Below, piece by piece: positions 29,068-41,794 of a stretch of 64,000 nucleotides of DNA (position 1 is the stretch's first letter; each line of letters opens with the position of its first letter). The stretch covers positions 62,001-126,000 of the forward strand of contig CAJNOI010000060.1 of assembly GCA_905250115.1 (NCBI GenBank), given 5' to 3'. The notes beneath the pieces are model-generated. The model was not told the origin of the DNA and made no database searches. It saw nothing but the letters and a program-made list of their open reading frames with translations. Made by a program: the position numbers and the translations under genes. Source of the stretch: Adineta steineri (lineage: Eukaryota > Rotifera > Eurotatoria > Adinetida > Adinetidae).

Positions 29068-32000
29068 ATATTCTTCTTCTTCTTCTTTTTTTCAATCATA
29101 CATCACTCGTTGATCTAACAATTGACAGACTAATATAGACAATCATTACAAACGATGTTTTCCATATTGGTGCTAGTTGCACTATGTAAGTTTATACGTG
29201 CTTTATACATTTGCTCATAAATCATAGGCGAACTCTTTAATGTTGACTTATGGACATATGGGCACAGTTGAAATAATAATAGTCAGATTGATGAATCCTC
29301 ATTACTCTCTTGAAATACGACGACACCTGATGGCAGTTCTATCATTTTGTCATTAGACTACGTCTCTATATACTTTTTTTTGACCTTTCATCCATGTGAT
29401 CGATCTCGTTTTTCATTTTTTTTTCAAAACTAATGATTAATAGAACAATAGAAAAATCAGTTAATGTAAGATTGAAGACTCTCTATTTTTTTTATCTTCA
29501 TTTAAATAGTTCTATCACAAGTCCATGGTGATTTGATTATCAAACCAAGTGGAACATCATTAACAAGAGATCAGTATAAGTCATTTGTTGCATCATGTAG
29601 TGGTCAATCAAATAGTCGAGTTATTGGATGGCGATCACCACAACAAAGAGATATACCAGAAAATGAACATGATCGGTAAAAGAAAATAATAAATTTCTAT
29701 TTGCAATAGTATGTTTTTTTTGTTAGTGTTACAATTGAACGACAATCAAATGAAATTCGATTACGAATTCGTAATTTAACAACAGAAGATCAAGGTATTT
29801 ATATTAACTGTAGTAATATAGAGTTTGTAATCGGTTGATTACTATTTTCATTGTCAAAATCAAATACAATTCGATATAAGATAAATATTTTTACAACGAT
29901 GTCTATTAATAATCATCGAGTACTAAACTATCATGATGTTATTCTCTTGAATATTATATAACATGTCATCATTGAAAATTTCATTACTTTGATTAATGAT
30001 TAAAAAAATGGATAGAAATAATTGTCTATTCAGATAGCATCACTTTAGACCTTTAATCTAAGATATATGATTCAAATAAATCTAATCCCATTTCCAAATA
30101 TTGAGTAAATGAAATTATCTATATATATATATAAATCTTATTCGAAGAGTAGGATTATCGCCGAATATTTCAAGGTTTTGCAGACACGATCGAGAATGTA
30201 GAATAATTTTTCATCTGTTAAATATCGAAAAGAAAAAAACCGCTTAGATGTTTGCACTTCCGGTAACTGAAAAGTGCACATAGCCAGCTGTTACCTATGC
30301 TTGAGTTATTTGTCTCTTACGTGCCACTATTTACTTCCGATGTATTCACCGGTTTTGCATAACACTTGTATCGTAGTGTTAACAATGTCTTTATTTCTTT
30401 GAATAGGTACATGGGAATGTATGGGTGTAGACAGTACTGGTCAACATACTAGAAGATCTTTTCAATTAATGATCAAAGGTAGATTAAATATTTTTTTCCG
30501 AAGAAAATTCCAAGCTTCTTTTTTTTTAATCTTTTCTTCAGTTCCAATTACATTTCATGGTGAATCTGTACAATATGCTGCACTTGATGAAGCAGTTACG
30601 ATTAAATGCCATGTTCAAGCAACTCCTGCAGCTGAAGTAACTTGGTTTAAAGGACAAGATAAAACTCGAATTGGTTTGTTAAGAAGAAGTTTTTCCGTTC
30701 ATTTATTAATTTTTTTCTTCTTCTATCTAGATGGTCCTTATTATTCACGTGTTAGTGAAGGTTTACGTATTAATCGAGTACAAATGTCTGATAATGAAAC
30801 ATTCTGGTGCCGTGCTGATGTATTAGAAACAGGAGAATCGAGAGATTTTCCAATCACTGTTGTTATATCAAGTAGATTATTATTTTTCTATTGAAAATAT
30901 CTATTTCATTTATTTATTTATTCAGAATCTGTAACAGAACCTCGTATAACTTGTGCTAATCCATGTGCTATTGAAAAAAAAACTGCAACACTTGTTTGTG
31001 AAGCTACAGGTTTACCACCACCAAAATTTGCTTGGTATTATGGATCGGTAAGTCAATATTTTATTAAAGAATAACCATATTTAAAGTAAATAAATCAAAA
31101 AAATCTTAATATATAGGCAGATGAATTAAGACCAGTTAAAGTAAGATTATAGATAAATTTAAGAGAAATATATCAGCATGATAATTCTTATTTTTTCGAG
31201 TGACCGTGATGTATGCATGTCTGTTTCTTATTATTATTTTTTTTTGTAGTAAATTTATAAGTTATTATTTATTATTTATTATTATTATTTTGTTTTAATC
31301 CTCTCCCCCTCCTTTTTTTTTATTATTTATTCAATTCAGATCAATGTTGTAGCAAATTCGGTAAAAAAACCAGCAGGGATGTTTTGTTTCTTTGTGTGTT
31401 TGACTTAATCTGTAGATCAAAAAAAAAAATATCAGTTTTAATTTTATTTTTCGAACTAATATTTTTTTAAATTTATCTCTCACATATGTATTAAGAAAAA
31501 TGAATTAGAATCGATACCATTGAATTTAACTATGGTACTTTATGATTTTATATCGGACATATTTGGAACAGACGGAAAACAGCGTGTGAGTGAAAAGAAA
31601 AGAAAGGGGGCGGACATAAATCAATGAACCAAAACAAAAGGTTATCCTATCAGCATGATGCTTATGTTAGATATTTTGTGTGTATTCTGACTGGCTCATT
31701 GCACGTGTGTGTGTGTGTGTTTATACCGCCCCCCAAGTGTGGGACTAGACAATTTCTTTTGTTTGATTTTTTTTAGTAGGAAAACAAAAAAATTATTTAT
31801 TTAAATTTAGGATTCACCTGTCGGTGCTAGTGAAGTACCAAAATTCGTTGTACGAGGGAATCAATTAACAATTAATTATGTTGATGAAACTGATAATGGA
31901 AAATATTCATGTCATGCTTATAATGAATATGATAATAAAGGCCACCGAGCAGAATATAATTTGAATGTTATTGGTAAGTATTGAACAGATTCTTGTTTAA

Positions 32001-34829
32001 TCATTTTCTAGGATAGGATATTTCAAAATGCAATGAATAGATAATAATAAGTTAGAAAGACAACTTTCTCCTAAAATGGATTTACAGTTCATCGGAGCGT
32101 AGAAATAAATTAATATACTGAGAAGATTACATAATAGTTAATTCATATTTGTCTATTTCAATTTAATTATAAATCAATATGAAAAAGAAAAATGTTGACA
32201 TTTATTTAGTTCCACCTCGTTTATCTCCGATTCCACCAGTTGAAATCAATCTCGATGAACATCATCCTCAACGCGTTTCATTTGTATGTCGAGTTGAACG
32301 TGGTTCATCGGAAAGTCTTTCATTAGAATGGCAATATTTAAATAATACTCCTATACAAATAACAAATGGAATATTTATTGATAAAGCACAATTAGAAGCA
32401 CATAAATTAATTGAATTACGTTTTGATCCTGTACGTCGTGAACATTTCGGAAATTATTCATGTGTAGCAAAAAATCTTGCTGATAGTTCTTATTCAATCG
32501 CTAGTCTTTATATTCAATGTAAGTTAATTTTGAATTGAAGTTTTTGTTTTCGGCAATTTCTATTTCTTTGTTTATTAGTTCAACCGGTTTTTGTTGGACC
32601 TGATATAAATATTGTTTCAACAATTCCAAATTATCGTGTTGTTATGCGTTGTCAATTTGAATCTTATCCACCACCACAAATTCAATGGATTAAAATGAGT
32701 CGAACTGTACAAGATCCAGAAGGACGAGTACTTGCTGTTGATGTTGATAATGGTGTTAATGATATAACAACTAAACAACTTGGATCAACATTATTTGAAA
32801 GTGTTCTTTCGGTAGATAAATTATTAGTTTAAATCTAAAATTTTCATAAATAATATGATTTTATTTAGTATACACCTAATGAACATGATTTTGGTTTAAG
32901 TTTTGAATGTCGAGCATTGAATCCACGTGTTGGCCGACATTCCTATACATTACAACGTGCTGAACCACCGAAAAAAATTCGAATAACCGAAGTTAAACCA
33001 TTAACAAATGGTGTAGAAATTCTTGTTCAACCACCGGAAACTGGTGGTTTACCATTGACAGAATATATTGTTAAATATAGTTTAACTGATAAAGCAGATG
33101 AACAACCACAAACATTAACTATTCCAGGTAATTATTTTCTATTGAATAATACTTTCGTACGATATTTCGCATCCTATCGAAAGATTACTCAACCATCACA
33201 CCTAGTTAATATATAGACAATAATCTTACTTATCATACATAACAAATAAGTGATATAAATCGGAATAAGGTTAACAAAAACGATTGTGTACTTATTCGCA
33301 TATATAAGAGAGATTATAAAAATGTGTTTATTGAAATATCCCCAATAGAATTTACTTAATATATTTTATGAACATATTATTAATTCTAAAGAAATTTTTT
33401 TTCTAGTTCAAACATCTTCCGATGATCAACAACAAAATTCTCAAGTATTAAAAATTGAAAAACTCAAACCAAGTACTAGTTATCGTTTTACAATTTTTGC
33501 TAAATCACGTGCTGGTACAGGCCAACAAACAGGTCCATCAACATTTCGAACACTCGATAGACAAATACCAGATTTTAAAATTGTTAAAATCGATGAAAAT
33601 AAAAATGAAACATGTTTTAATGATCGAAGTTGTCTAATTAAATGGAGTATTGAATCAGATGGTGGTGCACCAATTATTCGAACTGAAGTTTTATATGCTA
33701 AAGTATATATTGTTTAAAATTAAAAACCATTTTATATATAAATCATTTTTTAGGCTAAAGCTGAAAATAGTTTTGAAACTGATGGACCAATTAGTACACC
33801 AGTCCCCATCGACCCATCTATATCTGAATATGAAATACATGATTTAAAACCAGCAACAAATTATATAGTTATTGTTAAAATATATAATGAAGCTGGTGCA
33901 GCTGAACAAAAACTTCGAATAACAACATTAAAAGAAAAAAGTGGTATGAAAATATTCTTTCGAAATTTAAAAACCGAAACTTCTTATACATTTATTTATT
34001 TTAGGTAGTATGACAGCAACAATGAATCCATTAATAAAACGCTATCGACAAAATCAACCGAGTAAATGGGTTATTATTGGTATTGTATTGGGTATTATAT
34101 TATTCGCAATTGCATTTGTTGCTGTTTGTGTTATAATACGTGTTCATCGACTTGGCGGAAAAAATAAAACAACTGATTCGTAAGTATAGGTTTACTCATT
34201 TTTCGAAGATTAAGAAGCTAAAATCATTTTTATAGTAATACAAAAAAAATTCGAAAGTACGTTTTTATTCTCTATCTATTGACATATATATAATATGTGA
34301 CGTAAATAAATGCATGATCTATTTTGTTGATAATACGAATCATAATTGATTCTTCAATTTTTCTCTAGTTCATCTATATAATTATTTTCTGGTAAACATA
34401 TGGTTGTATGTGTGATATTATTTTTCCCCTGCTCGACAATGAGCTTCTTTTAAATATCTGATTATTACAAGTAATATACTGAAGTTTGCTTTTCTTTTTG
34501 TTCTATAGAGATAATCAAACGACACCAATGATGACTGCAACTAATGGTGAAAATAATTCTCAACAAAATGAATATACAAATGGACATCCATCAAAAAAGG
34601 TATTTAGAAAAAAATCAATAGTAAAAATATATAAAATTATATTTAGCCGAAAAAGAAGAAAGCGACAACTTCTGTTTGAGGTATCAAATTGTAGAATAGT
34701 AAAGGCTTGAAATTCTTTAATGCTTTGGTTTATTAATGCTTAGAATCTTTTCTCTTATTTATTATAATATTAAATTTTGTAATTATATCGTTTCCTTTTT
34801 CTTTGTTTTAGCTTGGCGATGATGTATAG
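29068..34829 (+). CDS. NCAM / Fasciclin II-like cell adhesion protein (5 Ig, 2 FN3, one TM)
   Basis: A type I surface adhesion protein. The ATG is at 29155, inside an exon opening at 29068. Coding exons: 29155-29185, 29510-29675, 29727-29794, 30407-30478, 30542-30673, 30731-30871, 30926-31047, 31117-31140, 31340-31360, 31811-31973, 32210-32518, 32579-32811, 32869-33127, 33407-33702, 33754-33943, 34005-34179, 34236-34256, 34509-34599, 34812-34829; 843 aa if all are used. Signal peptide 1-17; five Ig domains to about 530 (TFWCRA, YSCHAYNEY, YSCVAKN and FECRALN mark the second cysteines of Ig2-Ig5); two FN3 domains to about 740 (PLTEYIVKYS; PSTSYRFTIFAKS); TM about 765-788; cytoplasmic tail about 55 aa. 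Five Ig plus two FN3 is the NCAM/Fas2 layout; exact orthology is inferred. Exons of 24, 21 and 21 nt and two alternative 3' exons suggest regulated splicing. Confidence 0.9.
31117..31140 (+). other. 24-nt micro-exon in Ig3 of the NCAM-like gene
   Basis: Flanked by an ATATAG acceptor and a GTAAGA donor; encodes ADELRPVK. Both ends are phase 0, so inclusion or skipping keeps the frame. It falls after the Ig3 tryptophan strand (FAWYYGS). Confidence 0.7.
31340..31360 (+). other. 21-nt micro-exon in Ig3 of the NCAM-like gene
   Basis: Preceded by TTCAATTCAG and followed by GTAAAA; encodes INVVANS in phase 0. It lies in a 670-nt intervening sequence that is long for this window, with T-rich tracts on either side. 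Usage as an exon is inferred from splice sites and frame. Confidence 0.5.
34236..34256 (+). other. 21-nt micro-exon just inside the membrane, NCAM-like gene
   Basis: Bounded by TATAG and GTACGT. Its 21 nt add seven mainly polar/basic residues to the juxtamembrane tail. Both the included form and direct joining of 34179 to 34509 stay in frame. Confidence 0.6.
34647..34679 (+). other. alternative terminal exon of the NCAM-like gene
   Basis: After a TATATTTAG acceptor the frame reads PKKKKATTSV then stop. TSV is a class I PDZ-binding C-terminus (S/T-x-hydrophobic). The exon at 34812-34829 would instead give LGDDV. Confidence 0.6.
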
Positions 34830-35779
34830 GTGAATGTTCTTCGATCATCGACGAATCTCAAATTTTTTTAGGAAAAAAAAAACTTTCGAGAGAATGTTCA
34901 TAATATAGATCATTTTGTATGTAAAATCATATCATAAGGATATATTTGTGCGTGTGTATTTGTATGATGTTGGTGCTCTATTTTTGTTTGTTGTTCGTTT
35001 ACTTGAATATCTTCTCTTTTTTTTCTTTTTTTGCGCATCTAGTCAAATATTTGTTTACAATTCTCTCTCTTTCTCTCTGAGCATACATCAGCGGCATTAA
35101 TTGAGCTTTAAAATAGAAAAAATATATGCAACAACTAATTTGTTTTCTTGAATTATTATTGTGAACAAAAAAAAACTTCTTGTTTCTTCTCTCTCTCTTC
35201 TTCTTCTTCTTATTTCGCTTGTACAAATGAAATACAGTGTTCAAAAATAAGAATGTCGTTGTAATTGTTTCGTTGTGTTTCGCAAAAAAATAATATGAAT
35301 ATTAAAGAACACTGATTTATGTGGGATATTTATTAGAGATTTCCATTCACAATATACAAATATTTGTAATTATTGAAGTTAAGTCTATTCGTTTCGATAT
35401 TATCGGCACTTGTACTGAACAAAATGAGATATCACGAGGTGTGAATATTTAAGTGAAGTAGAATGAAATATATGCCTTATTATTTCAATAACGCTTGAAT
35501 TAACAATATCAAATCAGTTGTATATTCTTATTTGCATCGCTGATAAGTACATAAATAGAAAAATAAATTTAAATTGCAAACATGCTAATTAAAACTGAAA
35601 GTAGAATATCATAAAAACAAATAAATGCTCTAGTTTTATTTTCAAAATAATTTCCGGTAAGTGTATATATGAATGATATTTTTCTATTTCCGGTTTACAT
35701 ATGATATGCTTATATTAATATTATTTACATATCATATTCAGATATTTTCATTTTAATATCAACCAGTGCAAAACTATTG
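34830..35779. other. intergenic, 3' UTR of NCAM-like gene and upstream of NHL gene
   Basis: No coding signal. CT-rich stretches near 35061-35078 and 35190-35211 and several AATAAA-like sites are seen; the rest is featureless AT-rich DNA. Confidence 0.5.
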
Positions 35780-38700
35780 ATGTTTTCAGTGATTATATTT
35801 ATCGTTTTATTTTCTGGTAAAAATGAATTTTTCCTCAAATTTCTTTTGATTGTTTTATTATATTCTAATAGAAATATGTAGTAATAATTGGACTATACAC
35901 ACAAATATATCTTTTCCATCAAATAATGCAGGTAAATGAATTCAAGAAAAAACGTTTTTTATGATATATTAGTATGAAGAATAGCTAATGCATACTTTTT
36001 AAAATCTATCTAATATTAATTATATCTAAATGGCAAATAGTTATCACTTAAATAATGATAATATCTACGCAATTTGTTTTTTTTAAATTATAAGCTTATT
36101 TTAATTACAATTAAGGTCTCTCTCTAGTTTCTACTATGTCAACAAGTATTGCACAAATCAATTTGACATCAAAATCTGTTTTTGAAACAACTACTAATAG
36201 CATTTCTCAAACAAAAAGTAAGATACATTTATACTGATATAAAATGATCCTATAGAGATAACTTGATTTAGATACATTTACAACAATAAATACGGATATA
36301 CCTCAACTACCAGGTATGCATTAGATCGTCTTCTTATATCTATATTATTTTGTTTTTCATTCTAAATTCTTTATAGTAATTTCATATAATCTACCAAAAT
36401 TCTGTCCAAATGCAACATGGGAACAAACTAGAAACATATTTGCAAATGATAGTGTACTTGGTAATTTTACATATGATTTTTTCATCGACAGAAATAATAC
36501 CGTTTACATAGCGGCATTTGATATGAATCAAATTGTAATATTTCATGAAGAAAATGATACACCAATGATACTTATGAATGAAGATTTAACTAAGCCACAT
36601 TCATTATTTGTTATGACTAATAATGATATTTATGTGACATATGACACAGATTCCTCTAATATCTATCACTGGACATCAGTTAATTGGACTAATGGTGGTA
36701 CTTATGGGGCGTATGATACAAATCCCCCTAATATCTATCACTGGACAAATCAAGGAATCCCAATAACTCCATCGAAAACATGCGGGGCATTATTTATGGA
36801 TATTAATTATAATATTTATTGCTCTTTGTATTATACACATCAGATTATGAAGTATCCATCTAGTAGTAGTACAAATAACAGCGGTATACGTGCTGCAGGA
36901 AATGGGTCATCTGGAAATTTATCAAATCTTCTTACAAATCCAATGGGAATTTTTGTTGATACGAATTTTAATTTATATGTGGCAGACAGCGGTAATAACA
37001 GAATACAACTTTTCAAGCCCGGAGACACGAATGGAATCACCGTCGTAGGATCTGTATCATCATCCAATTTTGTACTTCATAAACCAACGAGTGTAATTCT
37101 TGATGGAAATGGCTATTTATTTATCGTAGATAGTAACAATAATCGTATTATCATGTCAGGACTTTTGTATACTCGATGTATTATTGGATGTGAAGATGGT
37201 CTGTCATTTTCTCCATACTTTATACGTTTCGACAGTTATGGAAACATTTATGCCAGTGCTTTCAATAGTAGTCACATTCAAAAATTTACATTAATAACAG
37301 ATTTATGTGGTAAGTTATATTAATACTTATATTTTTGCATAAAATCTTAACCAAAGAAAGTTTCTCTATATAATAACTCTCAATAATAATGTAAAATATT
37401 ATTTTCTACAATTTTTCTCTTAGATTTCGATCGATCAACAATTGCACATACTGGAACTACGAATACTCAAATACAATATAATACAAATTCAACTGCAAAA
37501 CCCAATTCAATAACAACATTGACTAATGGTAAAACTCAAATACTCTATATATCTCATTTAGAGATGATCACTCCTTTTTATTTAGCTGTATCTCAATACA
37601 CTACAGAACAAGATAAATTAACAACATTTTCACAAACTTCATATAAACAAATAACAAATACAACAATGTCAAATCTTCAAAGTATTTTTTCAGTCATTTT
37701 ATTGATTGCATATCTTATAATTATTCATATTTTAGGTCTTATTTTGTCAACAATATCACCCAACTCTAGTTTAATACAAAATGCAACAACATCAATACAT
37801 CATGGTAAAAATCTATTATTATCTTAACTACATTACTAATATACATATGAAAATAAAAACTCAACCTTAATGTAAATGTATATTTTTAGATGTAATACAG
37901 TCAACAACACAAATAACTTCGACTTCAACAATGACAAACACTATTACAAGTACAATGACTAATAGTAAAAAGAATTTCTTTTTGCCAAAAATAGAAACAA
38001 TGTTGCTATTTTGTCTTCTAGATTTTACCAGTAAAACAAGTGTGGTTTCAACGGCATACAGTGAAACAACTACAACTATGAGCATCATACAAACTTCAAA
38101 AGCTTATGGTGATAATATTATTTTCTAACTTTAGAAATAATTATAATAAGTCAATATTTTAGATTTTACCGATTCAACGACATTATCTACTCAAACTATG
38201 AATTACACAATAATACAAAATGAAACATCTTCAATGGCAAATGATTTTACAACAATACAATATGATGAAAGTTTAATAGAAAATACGATGACAACAACAG
38301 AGACTGATATATCTACAATGGCAGACGATAGTACAACAATAGAATATGATGAAAGTTCAAGAGAAAATAATATGACAACAGCAGAAACTGATATATCTCC
38401 AATGGCAAACGATATTACAACAATACAATATGATGAGAGTTTAATAGAAAATACTATGACAACAGCAGAAGCTGATATATCTCCAATGGCAGACGATATT
38501 ATAACAACACAATATGATGAAAGTTTAATAGAAAATACTATGACAACAGCAGAAATTGATAAATCTACAATGGCAAATGATTTTACAACAACACAATATG
38601 ATAACACTTTGACAGGAAATACTATGACAACAACAAAAGCCGATAAATCTACAATTGCAAACCATATTACAACAATACAATATAATAAAACTTCGATAGA

Positions 38701-39975
38701 AAATACTTTGACAACAAGAAAAACTGATATATCTACAATGGCAAACGATATTATAACAATACAATATGATAAAACTTCGATAGAAAATATTATGACAACA
38801 ACAAAAGCCGATAAATCTACAATTGCAAACGATATTACAACAACACAATATGGTAAAATTTCGATAGAAAATACTTTGACAACAAGAAAAACTGATATAT
38901 CTTCAATGGCCAATGATATTACACTAACACAATATGATAGCACTTTGATAGAAAATACTATGACAACAAGAAAAACTGATATATCTCCAATGGCAAACCA
39001 TATTACAACAGCACACTATGATAAAAGTTTGATAGCAAATAATATGACAACAGCAGAAACTGCTATATCTACAATGGTAGATACTATTCACACAATAAAA
39101 CCAATATCTTCAAGTAAATAGAACTACTAAGTTTTCTTTGAATCTATCATACCAGTATAAAAGATTGTGATGAAATACTTCTCTTACTAGATGTTGATAG
39201 ATTGTACAACTTGATGATTGGTTTTTCTATTTTAGTTTTTCAACCTTTTATTGCAAATATTTGTCAAAATTCATCTCGAATTGGCTTCTTTTGTAATATT
39301 TCATCTACTACATGTGATTTATTAAATCCATGTCAAAATATGGGCACTTGTTCAAATAATCATAGCGTACCACTAGGTTATACATGTGCATGTCAACCAG
39401 GTTTTAATGGCACAAACTGTCAACTTGATATTCGACTTTGTAAACCTACAACATGTTGGAATAATGGTATCTATTTTCTTTCATATCTATCATTTACAAA
39501 ATTTTCTATTCTAGGTAATTGTTCTATATCATTCGGAAACAATTCTTTATGTTCGTGTACTTATGGATGGGAAGGTCTTTATTGTCAAAATAAAGTTAAT
39601 TACTGTCAAAATGTAACATGTTTAAACAACGGCATTTGTCAATCATTATTTCTCGGTTATAAATGTGAATGTATATCTACATTTTATACAGGTTCACATT
39701 GTGAATTTATTGATGAATCACTTATAATCAAACAATACGTTTCAAAATCATTTGCATCTATTGCAATCATTGCTATTAGTACTGTCGCTATATCTATCAT
39801 TGTACTTGATATAATGACATATATTTTTCATATTGATGTCACTCGACATTATCGTGACCAATGGCTACGAAAACGAGCTCTTGAAAAACAAAAATCAAAA
39901 ATACCGATGCCACGTCGTATGGCTTATCGATTTATATATATTCATCACCCATCATTAGCTGAACACTCTGTTTGA
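35780..39975 (+). CDS. NHL-repeat / Thr-rich stalk / EGF single-pass membrane protein
   Basis: Thirteen exons: 35780-35816, 35872-35931, 36128-36217, 36272-36313, 36377-37309, 37424-37528, 37586-37681, 37736-37804, 37890-37964, 38022-38108, 38163-39113, 39236-39466, 39515-39975; 1078 aa. A short hydrophobic leader (FSVIIFIVLF) is the signal peptide. The 933-nt exon (about 77-387) is an NHL-type beta-propeller (NPMGIFVDTNFNLYVADSGN and similar units). A Thr/Ser-rich stalk (about 388-848) follows, including 11 copies of a 28-residue repeat. Then come two clear and one degenerate EGF-like modules (NPCQNMGTC, CACQPGFNGTNC, CTYGWEGLYC), a TM helix at about 1005-1030 and a basic 48-residue tail. 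Expected at the cell surface with a heavily O-glycosylated stalk; ligand unknown. NHL-plus-EGF receptors are, to my knowledge, abundant in bdelloid rotifers. The small stalk exons are the least certain part. Confidence 0.85.
38198..39118 (+). repeat. 84-bp in-frame tandem repeat (11 units, 28 aa each)
   Basis: Unit boundaries fall at 38279, 38363, 38447, 38531, 38615, 38699, 38783, 38867, 38951 and 39035, with a divergent first unit before 38279. The consensus reads ENTMTT-x3-D-x-S-x-MA then ND-x-TT-x-QYD. Units alternate TTTKADKS and TTRKTDIS forms in the centre, showing an additional 168-bp duplication. Confidence 0.95.
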
Positions 39976-40126
39976 AATATAAACTATTTCTCATATATAT
40001 GAAATGCTGTAAATTAAAGCTATTTTTCTATTCATATTTATTGTAAATATATCACTTGATTTGATATTTTTATTTTATTTGAAAAAAAAATATTTGAAAA
40101 ATTAATTTAGAAAAAAATATAAATGA

Positions 40127-41794
40127 TTAATAATCATGATCGGATGCAATTGTATTAGATGATCCGGCATAAAGTAAAGGAGTAGATTCATCTTTCGAAC
40201 GTCGTTTTTTTAATAAAACAAGTGTTGTTATAAATAGAATTATACCAACTGGAATGAGTACAGTAGATACCCAACGAATAATAGTAAAATATCGTAAAAC
40301 TTGATTATTCAAATCATCGGCAGATTTTTGATCAATAGTTGTTGATTCATTTATCCATATAGCTGGTAAAATAACTTCTGCTATATTTTTAAAATCATAA
40401 ATAAGTTCTTCACGTTGAAGAAAAACATTGATTTGTAAACGTTTTTGAGCACTTAACACAAGTCCTGTATGTGGTTCAACTTCAAGTATTGTTCGATGAA
40501 TATCTGCATTTGGTGCGATACCTTCGAGACGATCTTTATATTGATCAGCTGCATAAAGAAGATGTGGTAATGATATATATATAGGTGCACCTTGTCGACA
40601 TACACTAACATCAAGAACACCTGAATCTGTCGTACCAAAAGCAATATTATCTGGATTAAGTGTAGAATTAAGAAAAACTTCTGCTGGTATAGAAAATGAT
40701 TCCGTTGGAATATTTAAGACAGATGAATGTCGTTCAAATTTAGCATATAATGAACGACATATATCAGTTGAATATAAATATAAACGTTCACTTTGAAGAT
40801 CTTTATTAATTAATGGAGGAAACCATGAACCATCAGTTCCATTTATTTGATTACCCCATGGAGTTCTCCAATAAGGTAAAGATGAAACACCTAGAATTGA
40901 GATTAACAAAAAGATTTCAATTTTGCACAACTCTTACAGTAGTATATCTTATCTTTTAGTCTACTTTTAAACAAGAACAAAATAAATGACCTATTTTACT
41001 ATTCTATGTAACTTACCGTTCCATTTATTAATATGATTTAATACAGTGATATCATTTCCACCTGTATGCAAAAGAAAATAAAATTAAAAACTTCTTGCTT
41101 TTTTAAATTATTATATTTTACCTGTAAAAACTGTATATAATCCATCATCAGTTCCATTTGATCCATAAAAATAACCAAAATGATCATCAGGTATTAAATC
41201 TTTCAAAATAGGTATTGATCTTGCTGCTTTAAGTAATGGATCTTCATAACCCCAAATCCATTCTCCTGCTGTACGATTAACAAATAATGTTTCCTTATAA
41301 ATATCTTTAACAAAATTAAATATTTCTTGTGTTATATTTGATTGATTACGAATAAGTGAAACAATAGTAACTATGGGTGTGTTAACCATTGTTATTTTAA
41401 CTGATTCATCTTCAGCAGACATATTACGTAGAAATGTATATGATATTACTTGACGATATGTAACTGTATAATTTTCATTAAAATATACTCCGGCTTTATT
41501 TCGATGTTCTAAATAAGTAAATGGACCACGTTGAAAAACTGTTGGTTTTCCACCTCGAACAACTTCAGCTGGATTAGTACATTCCCATAACCAAAATTGT
41601 AAATAAATTGGAACTGGTGGTGTTGACCATCCAGCAAGTTGATCAGAGTCAGCTGTTAATGGTAATTGTTTATTGATTTGATTTTGCATGATTCGAGGAC
41701 CCAAAGCAATACCAATTATACCAATTATTACGAAAATACATGATATAAGTAATGAAAATATTGCTATACATGAAACGCACCGTAACGAAGCCAT
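40127..41794 (-). CDS. CD36 / LIMP-2 family scavenger receptor
   Basis: CD36-family proteins have two TM segments and a large lumenal domain that binds and transfers lipids or, for LIMP-2, carries glucocerebrosidase to lysosomes. Three exons on the minus strand: 41122-41794, 41017-41061 and 40127-40890, giving 493 aa, the usual length. TM1 is at about 10-32; the ectodomain has the family motif ECTNPAEVVRGGKPTVFQRGP and many N-glycosylation sites (NYT, NMS, NQS, NIT, NRT, NGT, NST); TM2 is at about 440-465 (VLIPVGIILFITTLVLL). The tail has DESTPLL, an acidic dileucine sorting signal like that of LIMP-2, so a lysosomal/endosomal location is likely. It converges with the NHL gene, 151 bp apart. 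Confidence 0.93.

Noticed and set aside
38203-38943. 246-codon open frame on the minus strand opposite the stalk repeat
   Set aside because: It is kept open by the 84-bp periodicity of the sense repeat; its hydrophobic Val/Ile pattern is the mirror of Thr/Asn/Asp codons.
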